A stretch of 25,208 bases of DNA from a virus. Under the pieces are notes generated by a model. The model saw only the letters and a program-made list of their open reading frames with translations, was not told the DNA's origin and did no database searches. A program made the translations under genes and the position numbers. Positions 7,790-15,330 of this stretch are shown piece after piece (position 1 is the first letter of the stretch; each line of letters starts with the position of its first letter). The stretch covers positions 1 through 25,208 of IMG/VR virus record IMGVR_UViG_3300034374_004737; one strand, 5' to 3'.

Positions 7790-9031
7790 ATGGCAGTCAT
7801 TGGCGCAACACAACTTGAGCCTGTTAACGTATTGGGCTCGTACATACAAGGCGCGCAGCTTGGTCAACAAATGCGCGCGCAGCAGCGGCAGGAAGCCGAA
7901 GCGTTGCGTACGGCGCAACAAGAGCAAGCTCTTAACGCGTTAGTGCGCTCAGGTGCTTTGACGACGCCAGAGGGCCGCAACCAACTTATGCAAACTCCTG
8001 GTGGTCTTGCTTTGTTGGAGTCGTACGGCAAAACACAAGAACAGTTAGGTAAAGGCACTAAGGCGCAGTCAGATGCGTTAACGGCGCGCGTAGAATATTT
8101 CCGAAAAAACATACCCTTTACCCCCCGAGCAGCGGCTTCTTGGATCACTAATATGTACCGCGATCCTCTCATTGGTCCCGAGCTACAAAAAGCCGTATCA
8201 CTTGAAGAAGCCGTGGCGGCTATTCCGCAAGACGAAGCAAACTATTTGAAGTGGATGGAGGGCATGTCTAATTTTGCCGATGATTACATCGAACGCCGCG
8301 TGCCAACCGCCGAAGCGTTATTGCCTTACGATCAACCATTGGCACCGGAAGTGTTTGAACAGCAACGGGAATTGCGCGGCGCAGGCGCGTCACGTACAAC
8401 GATTCAACTGCCGGGTCGCAAACGCGGAGAAAAACTGGAAGAGTTAGGCGCTGCAGATTTAGCTGCAGAATATAATGCGGTTAAATCAGCCGCGCGCGGG
8501 CTGCCAAAAGACTACGAAACTTTGCGCCTATTGCGTGAGGGCAAACCTTCCACTGGCATTACATCAGAGCTTTCCACTAACTTTAATCGTATTATTTCAG
8601 CGGTGGCTGACGATCCTGAAGCCGCAGAACGCGTAGCTGATTCGCAATACTTGGAAGCTTTGCTTGGCTCCGATGTATTTCAGCAAATATCTGCCTTGGG
8701 CGTCGGTGCTCGAGGTCTTGATACGCCAGCCGAACGTGAGTTCTTGCGCGAAGTTGTTTCGGGCACACGTAAGTTGGATAAGGACACGCTTATTCGCATG
8801 GCCGAAATGCGGGCAAAATATAAAGAAGATCTTGTGCAGGATTACAATGCGCGCATTGAGTCAGGCGAACTTGATGATTTTTTTGAAAATTATGGCCGAC
8901 CGAAGCGAACATTTAATTTGCCTGAGCGCCCAGTAACATTGTCCCCCCAAGACCAACAAGCTCTTGATTGGGCTAACGCTAACCCTGACGATCCGCGCGC
9001 TGCGCAAATTAAACAACGGCTTGGAGTGTAG
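7790..9031 (+). CDS. ejection / internal virion protein (gp20 position)
   Basis: A 413-residue largely helical protein. The first 120 residues are Gln/Ala-rich coiled-coil-like (AQLGQQMRAQQRQEAEALRT), the middle is charged and helical (ERVADSQYLEALLGSDVF), and the C-terminus ends in a short D/P-rich segment. No catalytic motif is visible. It lies three bases after the gp7-like gene and five before the largest ejection protein, which is the place of P22 gene 20. The function is inferred from position and composition, since ejection proteins diverge beyond recognition. Confidence 0.65.
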   Translation: MAVIGATQLEPVNVLGSYIQGAQLGQQMRAQQRQEAEALRTAQQEQALNALVRSGALTTPEGRNQLMQTPGGLALLESYGKTQEQLGKGTKAQSDALTARVEYFRKNIPFTPRAAASWITNMYRDPLIGPELQKAVSLEEAVAAIPQDEANYLKWMEGMSNFADDYIERRVPTAEALLPYDQPLAPEVFEQQRELRGAGASRTTIQLPGRKRGEKLEELGAADLAAEYNAVKSAARGLPKDYETLRLLREGKPSTGITSELSTNFNRIISAVADDPEAAERVADSQYLEALLGSDVFQQISALGVGARGLDTPAEREFLREVVSGTRKLDKDTLIRMAEMRAKYKEDLVQDYNARIESGELDDFFENYGRPKRTFNLPERPVTLSPQDQQALDWANANPDDPRAAQIKQRLGV

Positions 9032-9036
9032 TAACA

Positions 9037-10944
9037 ATGGCCTTCGATCCAGACGCGTATCTGGCGCAAACCGAACCGTCTGCTGCACCTGCTTTTGATC
9101 CAGATGCGTATTTGCAGCAACGACAGCAAGATGCCATGCCAACGGGGCGCACTTGGGCTCAAGTGGGGCAAGAGGCGCTGACAAACATTGGTCCTAGCGC
9201 GCTAGAGTTTGGGCGCAGTATGCTGACTGCTGTTTCGCAGCCGCGAGAAACGCTAGAGCAGTTGGGCGAAGTGCTGACGGGTGTTTATGCGCGATTTATT
9301 CCGCAAGAGTGGATGGCGCGACCAGATAAGGCTCAAGAGTTTATTGAAAAAGCCAATGCAGTTGGCGGTGTTTACAGAGATCGTTACGGCAGCGTCGAGG
9401 CGCTCAAGAACACCATCGCTACCGATCCGGTAGGTTTTTTAGGTGACGTGTCAACTTTGGCGGGAGCGTCGGCTGTAGCCGCGCCAGGGCGCGCAGGTCG
9501 CGTGCTAGAGACCGTATCACGAGTTACTGATCCTTCCCGCGTTATCACCGCGCCTGCGGCAGTAGCGGGGCGTGCGGGCGTCAACGTGTTAGAACGTTTA
9601 GCGACAGGCCCAAAAACTAGCTTGCTGCTTGAAGCGGCTGAAGGTCGCGGACCCGAGATCGTCAATATGCTGCGCGGGCAAACTGAGATCGTGCCAGGCG
9701 CCATGCCGACCGCCGGCGAAGCCGCATCGCCGCTTGGCGTCACGCGATATTCGGCATTACAAGAGTCTGCCGAGCGCGTGTTGCCCTCTCAATACTTAGC
9801 ACGGCAACGCAGCCAAGATGCGGCTCGCGCGGCGTCTATTCGCGAAGTGGGCGGTACACCTATTCAGTTAGAAACAGCTAAAAAAGTTCGCGATGCCACG
9901 GCTAAAACTAACTATGGCGCAGCAGGCAAACAGCTTGTAGACGTAGACGAAGTGTTTAGCGAGCTTTTGACACGCCCGTCAATGAGTAGCGTACTGGCCC
10001 GCGCGGCAAAAATTGCCGCCGAAAAGAAACAGCCGTTTGTAATTGGCAAAGATGTACCGGAGCAACGCATACCGTCATCCATTCTTGACCCTAGCGGTGC
10101 CCCTTCACGAGAAATCGTCATACCGGCACAGGTCGCGCAGTATCCTGTGCAAAGTCTGCATTACGTCAAAATGGCGTTTGATGATCTGATTAGAGATCCC
10201 GCGACGTTTGGCATTGGTAAAACCGAAGCCGCCGCTATTACTGGAACGCGGGCTGAGTTTTTGAACTGGCTTGAGGGCAAAGCTACTGGGTACAAAGGCG
10301 CACGCGAGACGTTTGCCAAACAGAGCGGGCCGATTAACCAAATGGAAGTCGGTCAATTTTTGGAAAGCAAACTTACGTCGGCGCTAGAAGGCGAACAAAA
10401 GTTACGTCCTGCGGCGTTTGCGGGGGCGGTCGAAACTGCGCCGCAAACTATTCAGCGCGCAATTTTAGGCGCACCCCGCTTCAAAAAATTGTCCGACGTA
10501 TTGACGCCTGATCAAGTCAAAATTGTTGAAGACATCCGAAAGGACTTAGCGCGCCAAGCGGACTACCGCACGCAAGCTCGCGCAGCGCGGCCTATTGGTC
10601 CAACCGCCGAGCGCGCAGGTACGGGGCTATTGGTTGAAGCCGTAGGTGGCGTAACCATGCCTACGTTACTTAACCGCATCGCTACGGTAGCTAACGCTAT
10701 CTCACGGCGTTTGGCGGGCAAGATTGACCGCAAGTTGTCTATTGAAATTGCAACCGAGATGCTGCGACCTGAACTCGCCGCACAAGCGTTAGAGCAGGCA
10801 ATGTCCCGCGCCGCAGGCGTACAGGCGGTAACAGGCGGCATTCGTCAAGCAGGCGGGATAGCTCAACGCGCAGCGACTCCTGCTGCGGCGTTTACTAACG
10901 CTTTGGCTGAAGCCGAAGCGCGGCAAAATCAATTAGCCCCTTAA
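9037..10944 (+). CDS. large ejection protein (gp16 position) with duplicated FDPDAYL motif
   Basis: A 635-residue protein with GGAG ten bases upstream. The N-terminus carries two copies of AFDPDAYL (residues 2-9 and 19-26) joined by a Pro/Ala linker, and the rest is helical with Ala-rich segments (ASAVAAPGRAGRVLETVSRV) and a C-terminal helical region rich in Ala/Gln. No lytic transglycosylase motif is seen. P22 gp16 is of similar length (about 609) and is the last ejection gene before the lysis genes, as here. The FDPDAYL repeats are probably short docking peptides that bind another virion protein; this is inference. Confidence 0.65.
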   Translation: MAFDPDAYLAQTEPSAAPAFDPDAYLQQRQQDAMPTGRTWAQVGQEALTNIGPSALEFGRSMLTAVSQPRETLEQLGEVLTGVYARFIPQEWMARPDKAQEFIEKANAVGGVYRDRYGSVEALKNTIATDPVGFLGDVSTLAGASAVAAPGRAGRVLETVSRVTDPSRVITAPAAVAGRAGVNVLERLATGPKTSLLLEAAEGRGPEIVNMLRGQTEIVPGAMPTAGEAASPLGVTRYSALQESAERVLPSQYLARQRSQDAARAASIREVGGTPIQLETAKKVRDATAKTNYGAAGKQLVDVDEVFSELLTRPSMSSVLARAAKIAAEKKQPFVIGKDVPEQRIPSSILDPSGAPSREIVIPAQVAQYPVQSLHYVKMAFDDLIRDPATFGIGKTEAAAITGTRAEFLNWLEGKATGYKGARETFAKQSGPINQMEVGQFLESKLTSALEGEQKLRPAAFAGAVETAPQTIQRAILGAPRFKKLSDVLTPDQVKIVEDIRKDLARQADYRTQARAARPIGPTAERAGTGLLVEAVGGVTMPTLLNRIATVANAISRRLAGKIDRKLSIEIATEMLRPELAAQALEQAMSRAAGVQAVTGGIRQAGGIAQRAATPAAAFTNALAEAEARQNQLAP

Positions 10945-10954
10945 GGAGAGACTT

Positions 10955-11164
10955 ATGACTTCAGACATGCTTAAAGGCGCGCTCAAGTCCAAGACTGTCT
11001 GGTGGAACGTGTTGCTTGCTTTGCTTGCGAGCTTAGAGATGTTCGCCGGCAACTTGACCGTGCTCTTCGGTCAGGACGTTGCAGCGTCAATTCTTTTAGT
11101 AGGCGCGTTAGCTAACCTAGTCTTGCGCACCGTCACCACACAGGCTTTATCAGAGAAGCGATGA
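10955..11164 (+). CDS. small two-helix membrane protein, holin-like
   Basis: A 69-residue protein with AAGGAGAG before the ATG. Two hydrophobic segments are visible (TVWWNVLLALLASLEMFAG, about residues 14-32, and SILLVGALANLVLRTV, about 45-60) joined by a short loop, with a basic end (SEKR). A two-TM small protein opening a lysis cassette is a typical holin or holin-like pattern, but a second, larger holin candidate follows. It may act as holin, antiholin or a pinholin partner. Confidence 0.65.
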   Translation: MTSDMLKGALKSKTVWWNVLLALLASLEMFAGNLTVLFGQDVAASILLVGALANLVLRTVTTQALSEKR

Positions 11165-11165
11165 C

Positions 11166-11390
11166 ATGGACTATCAAGCGGCTTTTAACATTGCGATCAT
11201 GGTAGCAGCAGCCTTTGGAGGGTGGACGCTGCGCTCGATCACAAACAGCTTAGAGAATCTTCAGCGCGATCATAAAGAGATGATGAACCAGTTTGTTCGA
11301 CGTGATGATTACCGCGACACATTGGCTGAGATCCGCGAGATTCTAGGCCGCATTTGGGATCAGCTAAATCAAAAAGAAGATAAAAAATGA
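11166..11390 (+). CDS. one-TM protein with coiled coil, lysis cassette
   Basis: A 74-residue protein. Residues 5-22 form an N-terminal membrane anchor (AAFNIAIMVAAAFGGWTL), followed by a charged coiled coil (SLENLQRDHKEMMNQFV, then AEIREILGRIWDQLNQKED). This topology is like haemolysin XhlA-type or short Rz-like proteins: an anchor and a soluble coil. No outer-membrane lipoprotein partner was seen, so a spanin role is only a possibility. The stop overlaps the next start (ATGA). Confidence 0.6.
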   Translation: MDYQAAFNIAIMVAAAFGGWTLRSITNSLENLQRDHKEMMNQFVRRDDYRDTLAEIREILGRIWDQLNQKEDKK

Positions 11391-11782
11391 TCGAGTCGCT
11401 GATCGGCCCGATTACAGGGCTGCTCGACAAGTTCATTCCCGATAAAGATCAAAAGGCGAGACTTGCGCATGAGCTCGCCACAATGGCTGAGCGTCACGCC
11501 CAAGAGATCGCCAATGGCCAGATCGAGGTCAATAAGGTAGAGGCCGCTAACCGTAGCCCGTTTGTGGCAGGCTGGCGCCCTTTCATTGGTTGGACCTGCG
11601 GCATTGCGCTCGCTTGGCATTTTGTGTTGTTTCCCGTTACGTCTTTTCTCGTCGTGCTGAGCGGCGAAGAGATCCCACCTTTGCCCGTCTTTAACATGGA
11701 CAGCCTGATGACCATCTTGCTTGGGATGCTAGGCTTGGGCGGTTTAAGGACGTTTGAAAAGTTCAAAGGGGTGGCTAAATGA
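11387..11782 (+). CDS. holin of the 3TM / gene-transfer-release type
   Basis: A 131-residue protein. An N-terminal amphipathic region (LLDKFIPDKDQKARLAHELA, then ERHAQEIANGQIEVNKVEAA) is followed by RSPFVAGWRPFIGWTCG, the RP-W signature of the GTA-type 3TM holins, membrane segments at about residues 60-95 (ALAWHFVLFPVTSFLVVLSG) and about 105-122 (LMTILLGMLGLGGLRTFEKF). It is coupled to the endolysin by ATGA. It would permeabilise the inner membrane to release the M15 peptidase. This is the most secure holin call in the cassette. Confidence 0.8.
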   Translation: MIESLIGPITGLLDKFIPDKDQKARLAHELATMAERHAQEIANGQIEVNKVEAANRSPFVAGWRPFIGWTCGIALAWHFVLFPVTSFLVVLSGEEIPPLPVFNMDSLMTILLGMLGLGGLRTFEKFKGVAK

Positions 11783-12153
11783 TCGACTGGTCAAGCTACC
11801 AGAACTTTTCGGCGGACGAGTTTAACTGCTCACACTGCGGCAAGAACGAGATGCAGCCGGATTTTCTACAGAAACTTCAAACTTTACGAAGTGTCTATGG
11901 AAAGCCTGTGCGTATCACATCAGGATACCGATGCCCCGAGCACCCCATTGAAGCAAAAAAGACGCAACCTGGCGCACATACGTCGGGGTGCGCCGCCGAC
12001 ATTTCGATTGATCGAGCGGAGGCGCATCAATTCTTAAAATTAGCGTTTGCCGCAGGGTTTACGGGCGTTGGCGTACAGCAAAAAGGTAGCGGACGGTTTA
12101 TTCATTTGGACACATTAGAAGGCCCATCACGCCCTAATTTGTGGTCCTACTAG
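11779..12153 (+). CDS. M15-family endolysin (zinc peptidase)
   Basis: A 124-residue protein with the M15_3 peptidase pattern: SYQNFSADEFNCSHCG at the N-terminus, then RITSGYRCPEHP, GAHTSGCAADI (first zinc ligands: His of GAHTSG and Asp of AADI, spacing HxxxxxxD) and a C-terminal GRFIHLD (third His ligand). Such enzymes cut peptide cross-links of peptidoglycan (D-Ala-D-Ala or L-Ala-D-Glu peptidases). No signal peptide or anchor, so it depends on the holin. Full family length. The ATGA overlap with the holin supports the start. Confidence 0.88.
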   Translation: MIDWSSYQNFSADEFNCSHCGKNEMQPDFLQKLQTLRSVYGKPVRITSGYRCPEHPIEAKKTQPGAHTSGCAADISIDRAEAHQFLKLAFAAGFTGVGVQQKGSGRFIHLDTLEGPSRPNLWSY

Positions 12154-12161
12154 GAGGCGAC

Positions 12162-12458
12162 ATGCGAGAGGACGGCGTTCCACGGTCTTTTGCTTTAGGC
12201 CCTCACAAGATCAAAGTCGTCAATGTCCCCGCCAAAAAATGGAAGTGGGGCGATACGGTGCTCGCAATGTGGATGCCATCTGAGTGTCGCATTGAGCTAA
12301 TATCAACGTTGTCAGGTACTTACAGACAAACTGTATTTTTACATGAAGCTGTACATGCTATTCTTGACACCTGTGGATATTACGACATCTCCGAAAACGA
12401 AGATTTTGTGGATCGTTTTTCGGTAATGCTCCATCAAATGCTGACCACAATGAAGTAA
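12162..12458 (+). CDS. HExxH zincin-like phage protein
   Basis: A 98-residue protein. I chose the ATG at 12162 because AGGAGG precedes it by five bases; the GTG further upstream (12141) lies inside the endolysin gene with no site. The helix TVFLHEAVHAILD carries HEAVH (two zinc ligands and catalytic Glu), and ENEDFVDRF about 20 residues later could supply the third ligand, as in ImmA/IrrE- or SprT-like proteins. Between endolysin and phosphoesterase, its substrate is unknown; a small protease acting on host or phage protein is possible. Confidence 0.75.
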   Translation: MREDGVPRSFALGPHKIKVVNVPAKKWKWGDTVLAMWMPSECRIELISTLSGTYRQTVFLHEAVHAILDTCGYYDISENEDFVDRFSVMLHQMLTTMK

Positions 12459-12460
12459 CC

Positions 12461-13492
12461 ATGCCAGAAAAAAGAGTAACGGATGAAGAACTTTTAGCGG
12501 CACTAGAGCGACACAACGGAAATCGCACTGCCGCTGCGGCGGCTATAGGCTACAACGTTCGTACCTTTTTAAGCCGATTAGCCAACATCAAAAACAAGCG
12601 CGATGTTGATACGCCTGAGTATTCGTTTACGCCGTTGCCGCTTGATGACGTGCCGATTGAAGATTTAATCGAGCATCGTAAGCGGCAGTTTGCTAATAAG
12701 CGCAACCACGAAGAAGCGAGTAAGCTGATCCCCATACGGATCAAACTAGCAGGGCCGATTGGCCTTTTGTTTTTTGGCGACCCGCACGTCGATGACGACG
12801 GCACCGACATCGAGGCGCTAGAGCGGCACACGCAACTTGTTGCGGATACGGAAGGTTTGTTTGCCGTCAATGTGGGTGACACGACTAACAACTGGGTAGG
12901 CCGGCTGGCACGGCTCTACGGCGATCAAAGTACGTCTGCCGCGCAGGCGTGGCGGTTAGCCGAATGGTTCGTAGGCCGCTGCGATTGGCTTTGGATCATC
13001 GGCGGTAATCACGATCTGTGGTCGGGTGCGGGTGATCCGATGCGCTGGATTGCTAAACAATCTGACGCGCTCTACAAATCAAGCGAGGCGCGCATCGCGT
13101 TGCGCTTCCCGAACGGGCGCGAGGTGCGCGTCAACAGCCGGCACGATCATGCGGGATCTAGCATCTGGAACCCTGCGCACGGGCCGATGAAGGCCGCAAT
13201 CATGGGTACGCGTGATCATCTTTATGTCGCTGGGCATAAACACGAGTCAGCCTACAGCGTGCTTAAAGATCCGATCAATAACATCGCCATGCACGCGCTC
13301 AAAGTGTCGAGCTACAAGGTCTATGATCGCTTTGCTAAAGAACGCGGATTTAGAGACAACACGCTGAGCCCTTGCGCGCTCGCTATCATCAATCCCAATC
13401 TACCGCCTGAACACCCCGATCTCGTTAAGATTTGGTGGGACCCCGAGGAAGGCGCCGACTACTTACGCCGCTTGCGAAGTCGGGGCGATTGA
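12461..13492 (+). CDS. calcineurin-like metallophosphoesterase with N-terminal HTH
   Basis: A 343-residue protein. Residues about 6-42 (TDEELLAALERHNGNRTAAA, then AAIGYNVRTFLSRLANI) form a Fis-like helix-turn-helix. After a linker the metallophosphoesterase motifs follow in order: GDPHVDDD, VGDTTNN, GGNHD, HDHAG and a C-terminal GHKHES. All metal-ligating positions are present, so it should be an active phosphodiesterase or DNA/nucleotide phosphatase. The HTH suggests DNA targeting. The 3' end overlaps the convergent small gene at 13463-13660 by 30 bases. Substrate unknown. Confidence 0.85.
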   Translation: MPEKRVTDEELLAALERHNGNRTAAAAAIGYNVRTFLSRLANIKNKRDVDTPEYSFTPLPLDDVPIEDLIEHRKRQFANKRNHEEASKLIPIRIKLAGPIGLLFFGDPHVDDDGTDIEALERHTQLVADTEGLFAVNVGDTTNNWVGRLARLYGDQSTSAAQAWRLAEWFVGRCDWLWIIGGNHDLWSGAGDPMRWIAKQSDALYKSSEARIALRFPNGREVRVNSRHDHAGSSIWNPAHGPMKAAIMGTRDHLYVAGHKHESAYSVLKDPINNIAMHALKVSSYKVYDRFAKERGFRDNTLSPCALAIINPNLPPEHPDLVKIWWDPEEGADYLRRLRSRGD

Positions 13493-13660
13493 AGCCATGA
13501 GCTCAGCGCGCTCGCGGCTAGCTCGCAACGCGCAATAGCGCTGGTGTAGACGCTCGATAAAGGTCACGCGTTGCGCGCCAACCATCTCTTCATCAAGCAT
13601 CCGCTTAACGTCCGCTTCGCTCATGTCGTTGAGCGTCGCGTTTAATTGTCTCCAGTTCAT
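13463..13660 (-). CDS. small hypothetical protein, coupled to helicase
   Basis: A 65-residue protein. I start it at the ATG ending at 13660 because GGGAG lies five bases upstream and the ATG shares ATGA with the stop of the helicase gene; a GTG four codons earlier is less likely. The sequence (MNWRQLNATLNDMSEADVKR, then ERLHQRYCALRASRERAELM) is helical and charged, with no recognised family. Its end overlaps the phosphoesterase gene from the other strand. It may be a helicase partner protein. Confidence 0.65.
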   Translation of the reverse strand: MNWRQLNATLNDMSEADVKRMLDEEMVGAQRVTFIERLHQRYCALRASRERAELMASIAPTSQAA

Positions 13661-14994
13661 TTTAGCTCCCACATCGCTACGTCTGACAGCGCGCGCTTGT
13701 CATGTAGCGCCGCCCAAATTTTCTCGTCAATCGTCTTGTTTGTTAACAAGATGTACACCCACACGTCATGCCGTTGACCGCTGCGGTGTAATCGACCGAT
13801 GACCTGCTCGTACTCTTCAAGCGACCACGGCAGCGAGACGAACACCATCCGGCTGCCGCCGTGCTGCAAGTTGAGTCCATGGCCTGCGGACTTAGGGTGG
13901 ATCAATAGCAGTTCGATCTCACCTCGGTTCCATGCGTCGATTACGCCAGGCTGGTCAATCGTCGCCGCTTTAGGGTAACGCTGCCGCAACTCGGCCAGTT
14001 CAGCTTGGTAATTGTAAACAATTATTGTATTGGCGTGCTGGTTTTCTTCAAGCAATTCATCCAGCAGCTCAAACTTGTGGTCTGAAAACCACACGGTCTT
14101 TTGCGTCACATCGAACTTGCCGGGTCGTTCCGATGCGGTATGGGTCGTCTCGTACACAAACCCGCTTGCCATCTGTTGTAGCTTAGACGTGACCGCCGCC
14201 GCGTTCGCAGCGATAGCCCTAGCGTCGGGGAACTCGACGATAAAGTCGCGCTTCATCGTCTCGTACGGCTCGCGGTCAACCAGATCGCAGCGCATCTCCA
14301 CCGTGTGCAGCGGCGGCAGCTTGTCGCTGTATTCGCCAGGCTCTAGCACAAAGGTCGCGGGCTTGATCCGCGCCATCACCTGCGCGAGCGCCCCCTGCGC
14401 GGGGGTCCATTCGCCATACTCCCGATTGAGGCAGATAAAATACTGTTGTAAAAACGCACCCTTGCTGCGCCCGAGAAGGCTTTGGTCGATGATTTTGCAT
14501 TGCCCAAACACGTCCTCTAAGCCGTTTGAGGTAAAGCTACCCGTCAGACCCCAACGGATTTTAACGGGCTCTAGCGCCTTTAGAATCGCTTTAAAGCGTA
14601 CGCCTGATGGATTCTTAAGCCGAGTCAGTTCGTCAAAAACAACACCGTCAAAATTGAGCGGCTGTTTTGCCAACCATTGCAGATTGTCATAGTTAGTCAC
14701 CACGACGCGCGCGTCAGACTCCAACGCCTTTGTCCGCCATGCGGGGGAACCAATGGCGACAGCAAGGTCTAAGGCGGGCGCCCACTTCGGCGCCTCGACC
14801 GGCCACACATGCTGGGCCACACGCAGCGGCGCAACGACGAGCCAGCGCGTGACGACGCCATCCTCTAGCGCGTCCTGCATCGCCGCAAGCGTCAGCGCCG
14901 TCTTGCCCGCGCCCACAGGCGCCAGCACCATCGCACGGTCGTGCTCGTAGAGGAAGTCAGCCGCGCTCTCTTGATACGGTCGCAATGAAAGCAT
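13657..14994 (-). CDS. SNF2/DEAD-like superfamily 2 helicase
   Basis: A 445-residue protein from the ATG at 14994, chosen because GAGG lies six bases upstream; an ATG at 15000 abuts that site and is too close. Motifs: LRPYQ (Q-motif-like), Walker A APVGAGKTAL (Lys about 31), DExx-box VVFDELTRLKN, motif III-like WGLTGSFTSNG, a second RecA-like domain with IIVYNY, and motif VI QVIGRLHRSGQ typical of SNF2 enzymes. It is an ATP-driven DNA translocase/helicase, probably for replication or recombination together with the VRR-NUC nuclease whose 3' end overlaps it by about 38 bases. Confidence 0.88.
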   Translation of the reverse strand: MLSLRPYQESAADFLYEHDRAMVLAPVGAGKTALTLAAMQDALEDGVVTRWLVVAPLRVAQHVWPVEAPKWAPALDLAVAIGSPAWRTKALESDARVVVTNYDNLQWLAKQPLNFDGVVFDELTRLKNPSGVRFKAILKALEPVKIRWGLTGSFTSNGLEDVFGQCKIIDQSLLGRSKGAFLQQYFICLNREYGEWTPAQGALAQVMARIKPATFVLEPGEYSDKLPPLHTVEMRCDLVDREPYETMKRDFIVEFPDARAIAANAAAVTSKLQQMASGFVYETTHTASERPGKFDVTQKTVWFSDHKFELLDELLEENQHANTIIVYNYQAELAELRQRYPKAATIDQPGVIDAWNRGEIELLLIHPKSAGHGLNLQHGGSRMVFVSLPWSLEEYEQVIGRLHRSGQRHDVWVYILLTNKTIDEKIWAALHDKRALSDVAMWELK

Positions 14995-15244
14995 CGACAT
15001 CCTCGGTGCTAAAGAGCACGCAGTAGTTTTGATTGGTCTGCTCCATGACCGACGCAAACACGCGTTGCAGCGGCGACAGTCGGCCTCGGTCAGCCTTTAG
15101 CTCTACAAACCACGTCTGCCCGTCCGGCAAACAGACAATACGGTCGGCCACTCCGCGCTGGCTTGGGCTTCTAAACTTAAACGTCACGCCGCCCACTCGC
15201 TCGACCGCCCACGTCAGATATTCTTCAATAGTCTTCTCTCGCAT
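14957..15244 (-). CDS. VRR-NUC domain nuclease
   Basis: A 95-residue stand-alone VRR-NUC protein of the PD-(D/E)xK superfamily. It has RGVADRIV (catalytic Asp), WFVELKADRGRLSPLQ (the E-x-K pair followed by the family's typical RLSPLQ) and a C-terminal helix. Stand-alone VRR-NUC proteins are frequent in phages next to SNF2-type helicases and cut branched DNA. There is no Shine-Dalgarno before the ATG, and the promoter found upstream would start transcription about at the A of the ATG (see the entry at 15251-15279), so the message may be leaderless. Confidence 0.88.
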   Translation of the reverse strand: MREKTIEEYLTWAVERVGGVTFKFRSPSQRGVADRIVCLPDGQTWFVELKADRGRLSPLQRVFASVMEQTNQNYCVLFSTEDVDAFIATVSRERG

Positions 15245-15260
15245 AAGAAGATCTTATGCG
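15240..15260. promoter_or_regulatory. operator-like palindrome over the leftward start
   Basis: CGCATAAGA at 15240-15248 is mirrored perfectly by TCTTATGCG at 15252-15260 around the three bases AGA. It covers the leftward -10 (15251-15256) and the first codon of the VRR-NUC gene, so a bound dimer would block leftward transcription. The half-site CGCATAA also occurs in the palindrome at 25100-25115. Confidence 0.6.
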
Positions 15261-15279
15261 ATAAAACAATGCTTGACAA
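15251..15279 (-). promoter_or_regulatory. leftward promoter for nuclease-helicase block
   Basis: On the minus strand TTGTCA (15279-15274), a 17-base spacer and TAAGAT (15256-15251) form a sigma70-type promoter. The expected start is about 15244, the first base of the VRR-NUC ATG. Its -35 overlaps that of the rightward promoter. Confidence 0.5.
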
Positions 15280-15301
15280 GCCATGGATGCCGGTCTACGC
15301 T
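15273..15301 (+). promoter_or_regulatory. rightward promoter for replication block
   Basis: TTGACA (15273-15278, consensus) with a 17-base spacer and TACGCT (15296-15301). It is about 30 bases before the ribosome site of the DUF2800 gene. The shared CTTGACAAG palindrome (15272-15280) serves as -35 for both directions. Confidence 0.5.
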
Positions 15302-15330
15302 TGCTCAAACACACTAAAGGAGACTACACG

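Noticed and set aside
11166-11390. Inner-membrane spanin (Rz-like)
   Set aside because: Topology fits, but it is short and no outer-membrane lipoprotein (Rz1) with a lipobox was found overlapping or following; kept only as a possibility.
14391-14407. CCCCC-TGCGC-GGGGG hairpin as a regulatory element
   Set aside because: It lies inside the helicase coding sequence and is explained by codons of a Pro/Ala-rich segment; no neighbouring start or end.
14030-14692. 220-residue rightward frame inside the helicase gene
   Set aside because: It is antisense to the SNF2-type helicase, has Ser/Cys-rich low-complexity composition, no ribosome site and no recognisable motif.
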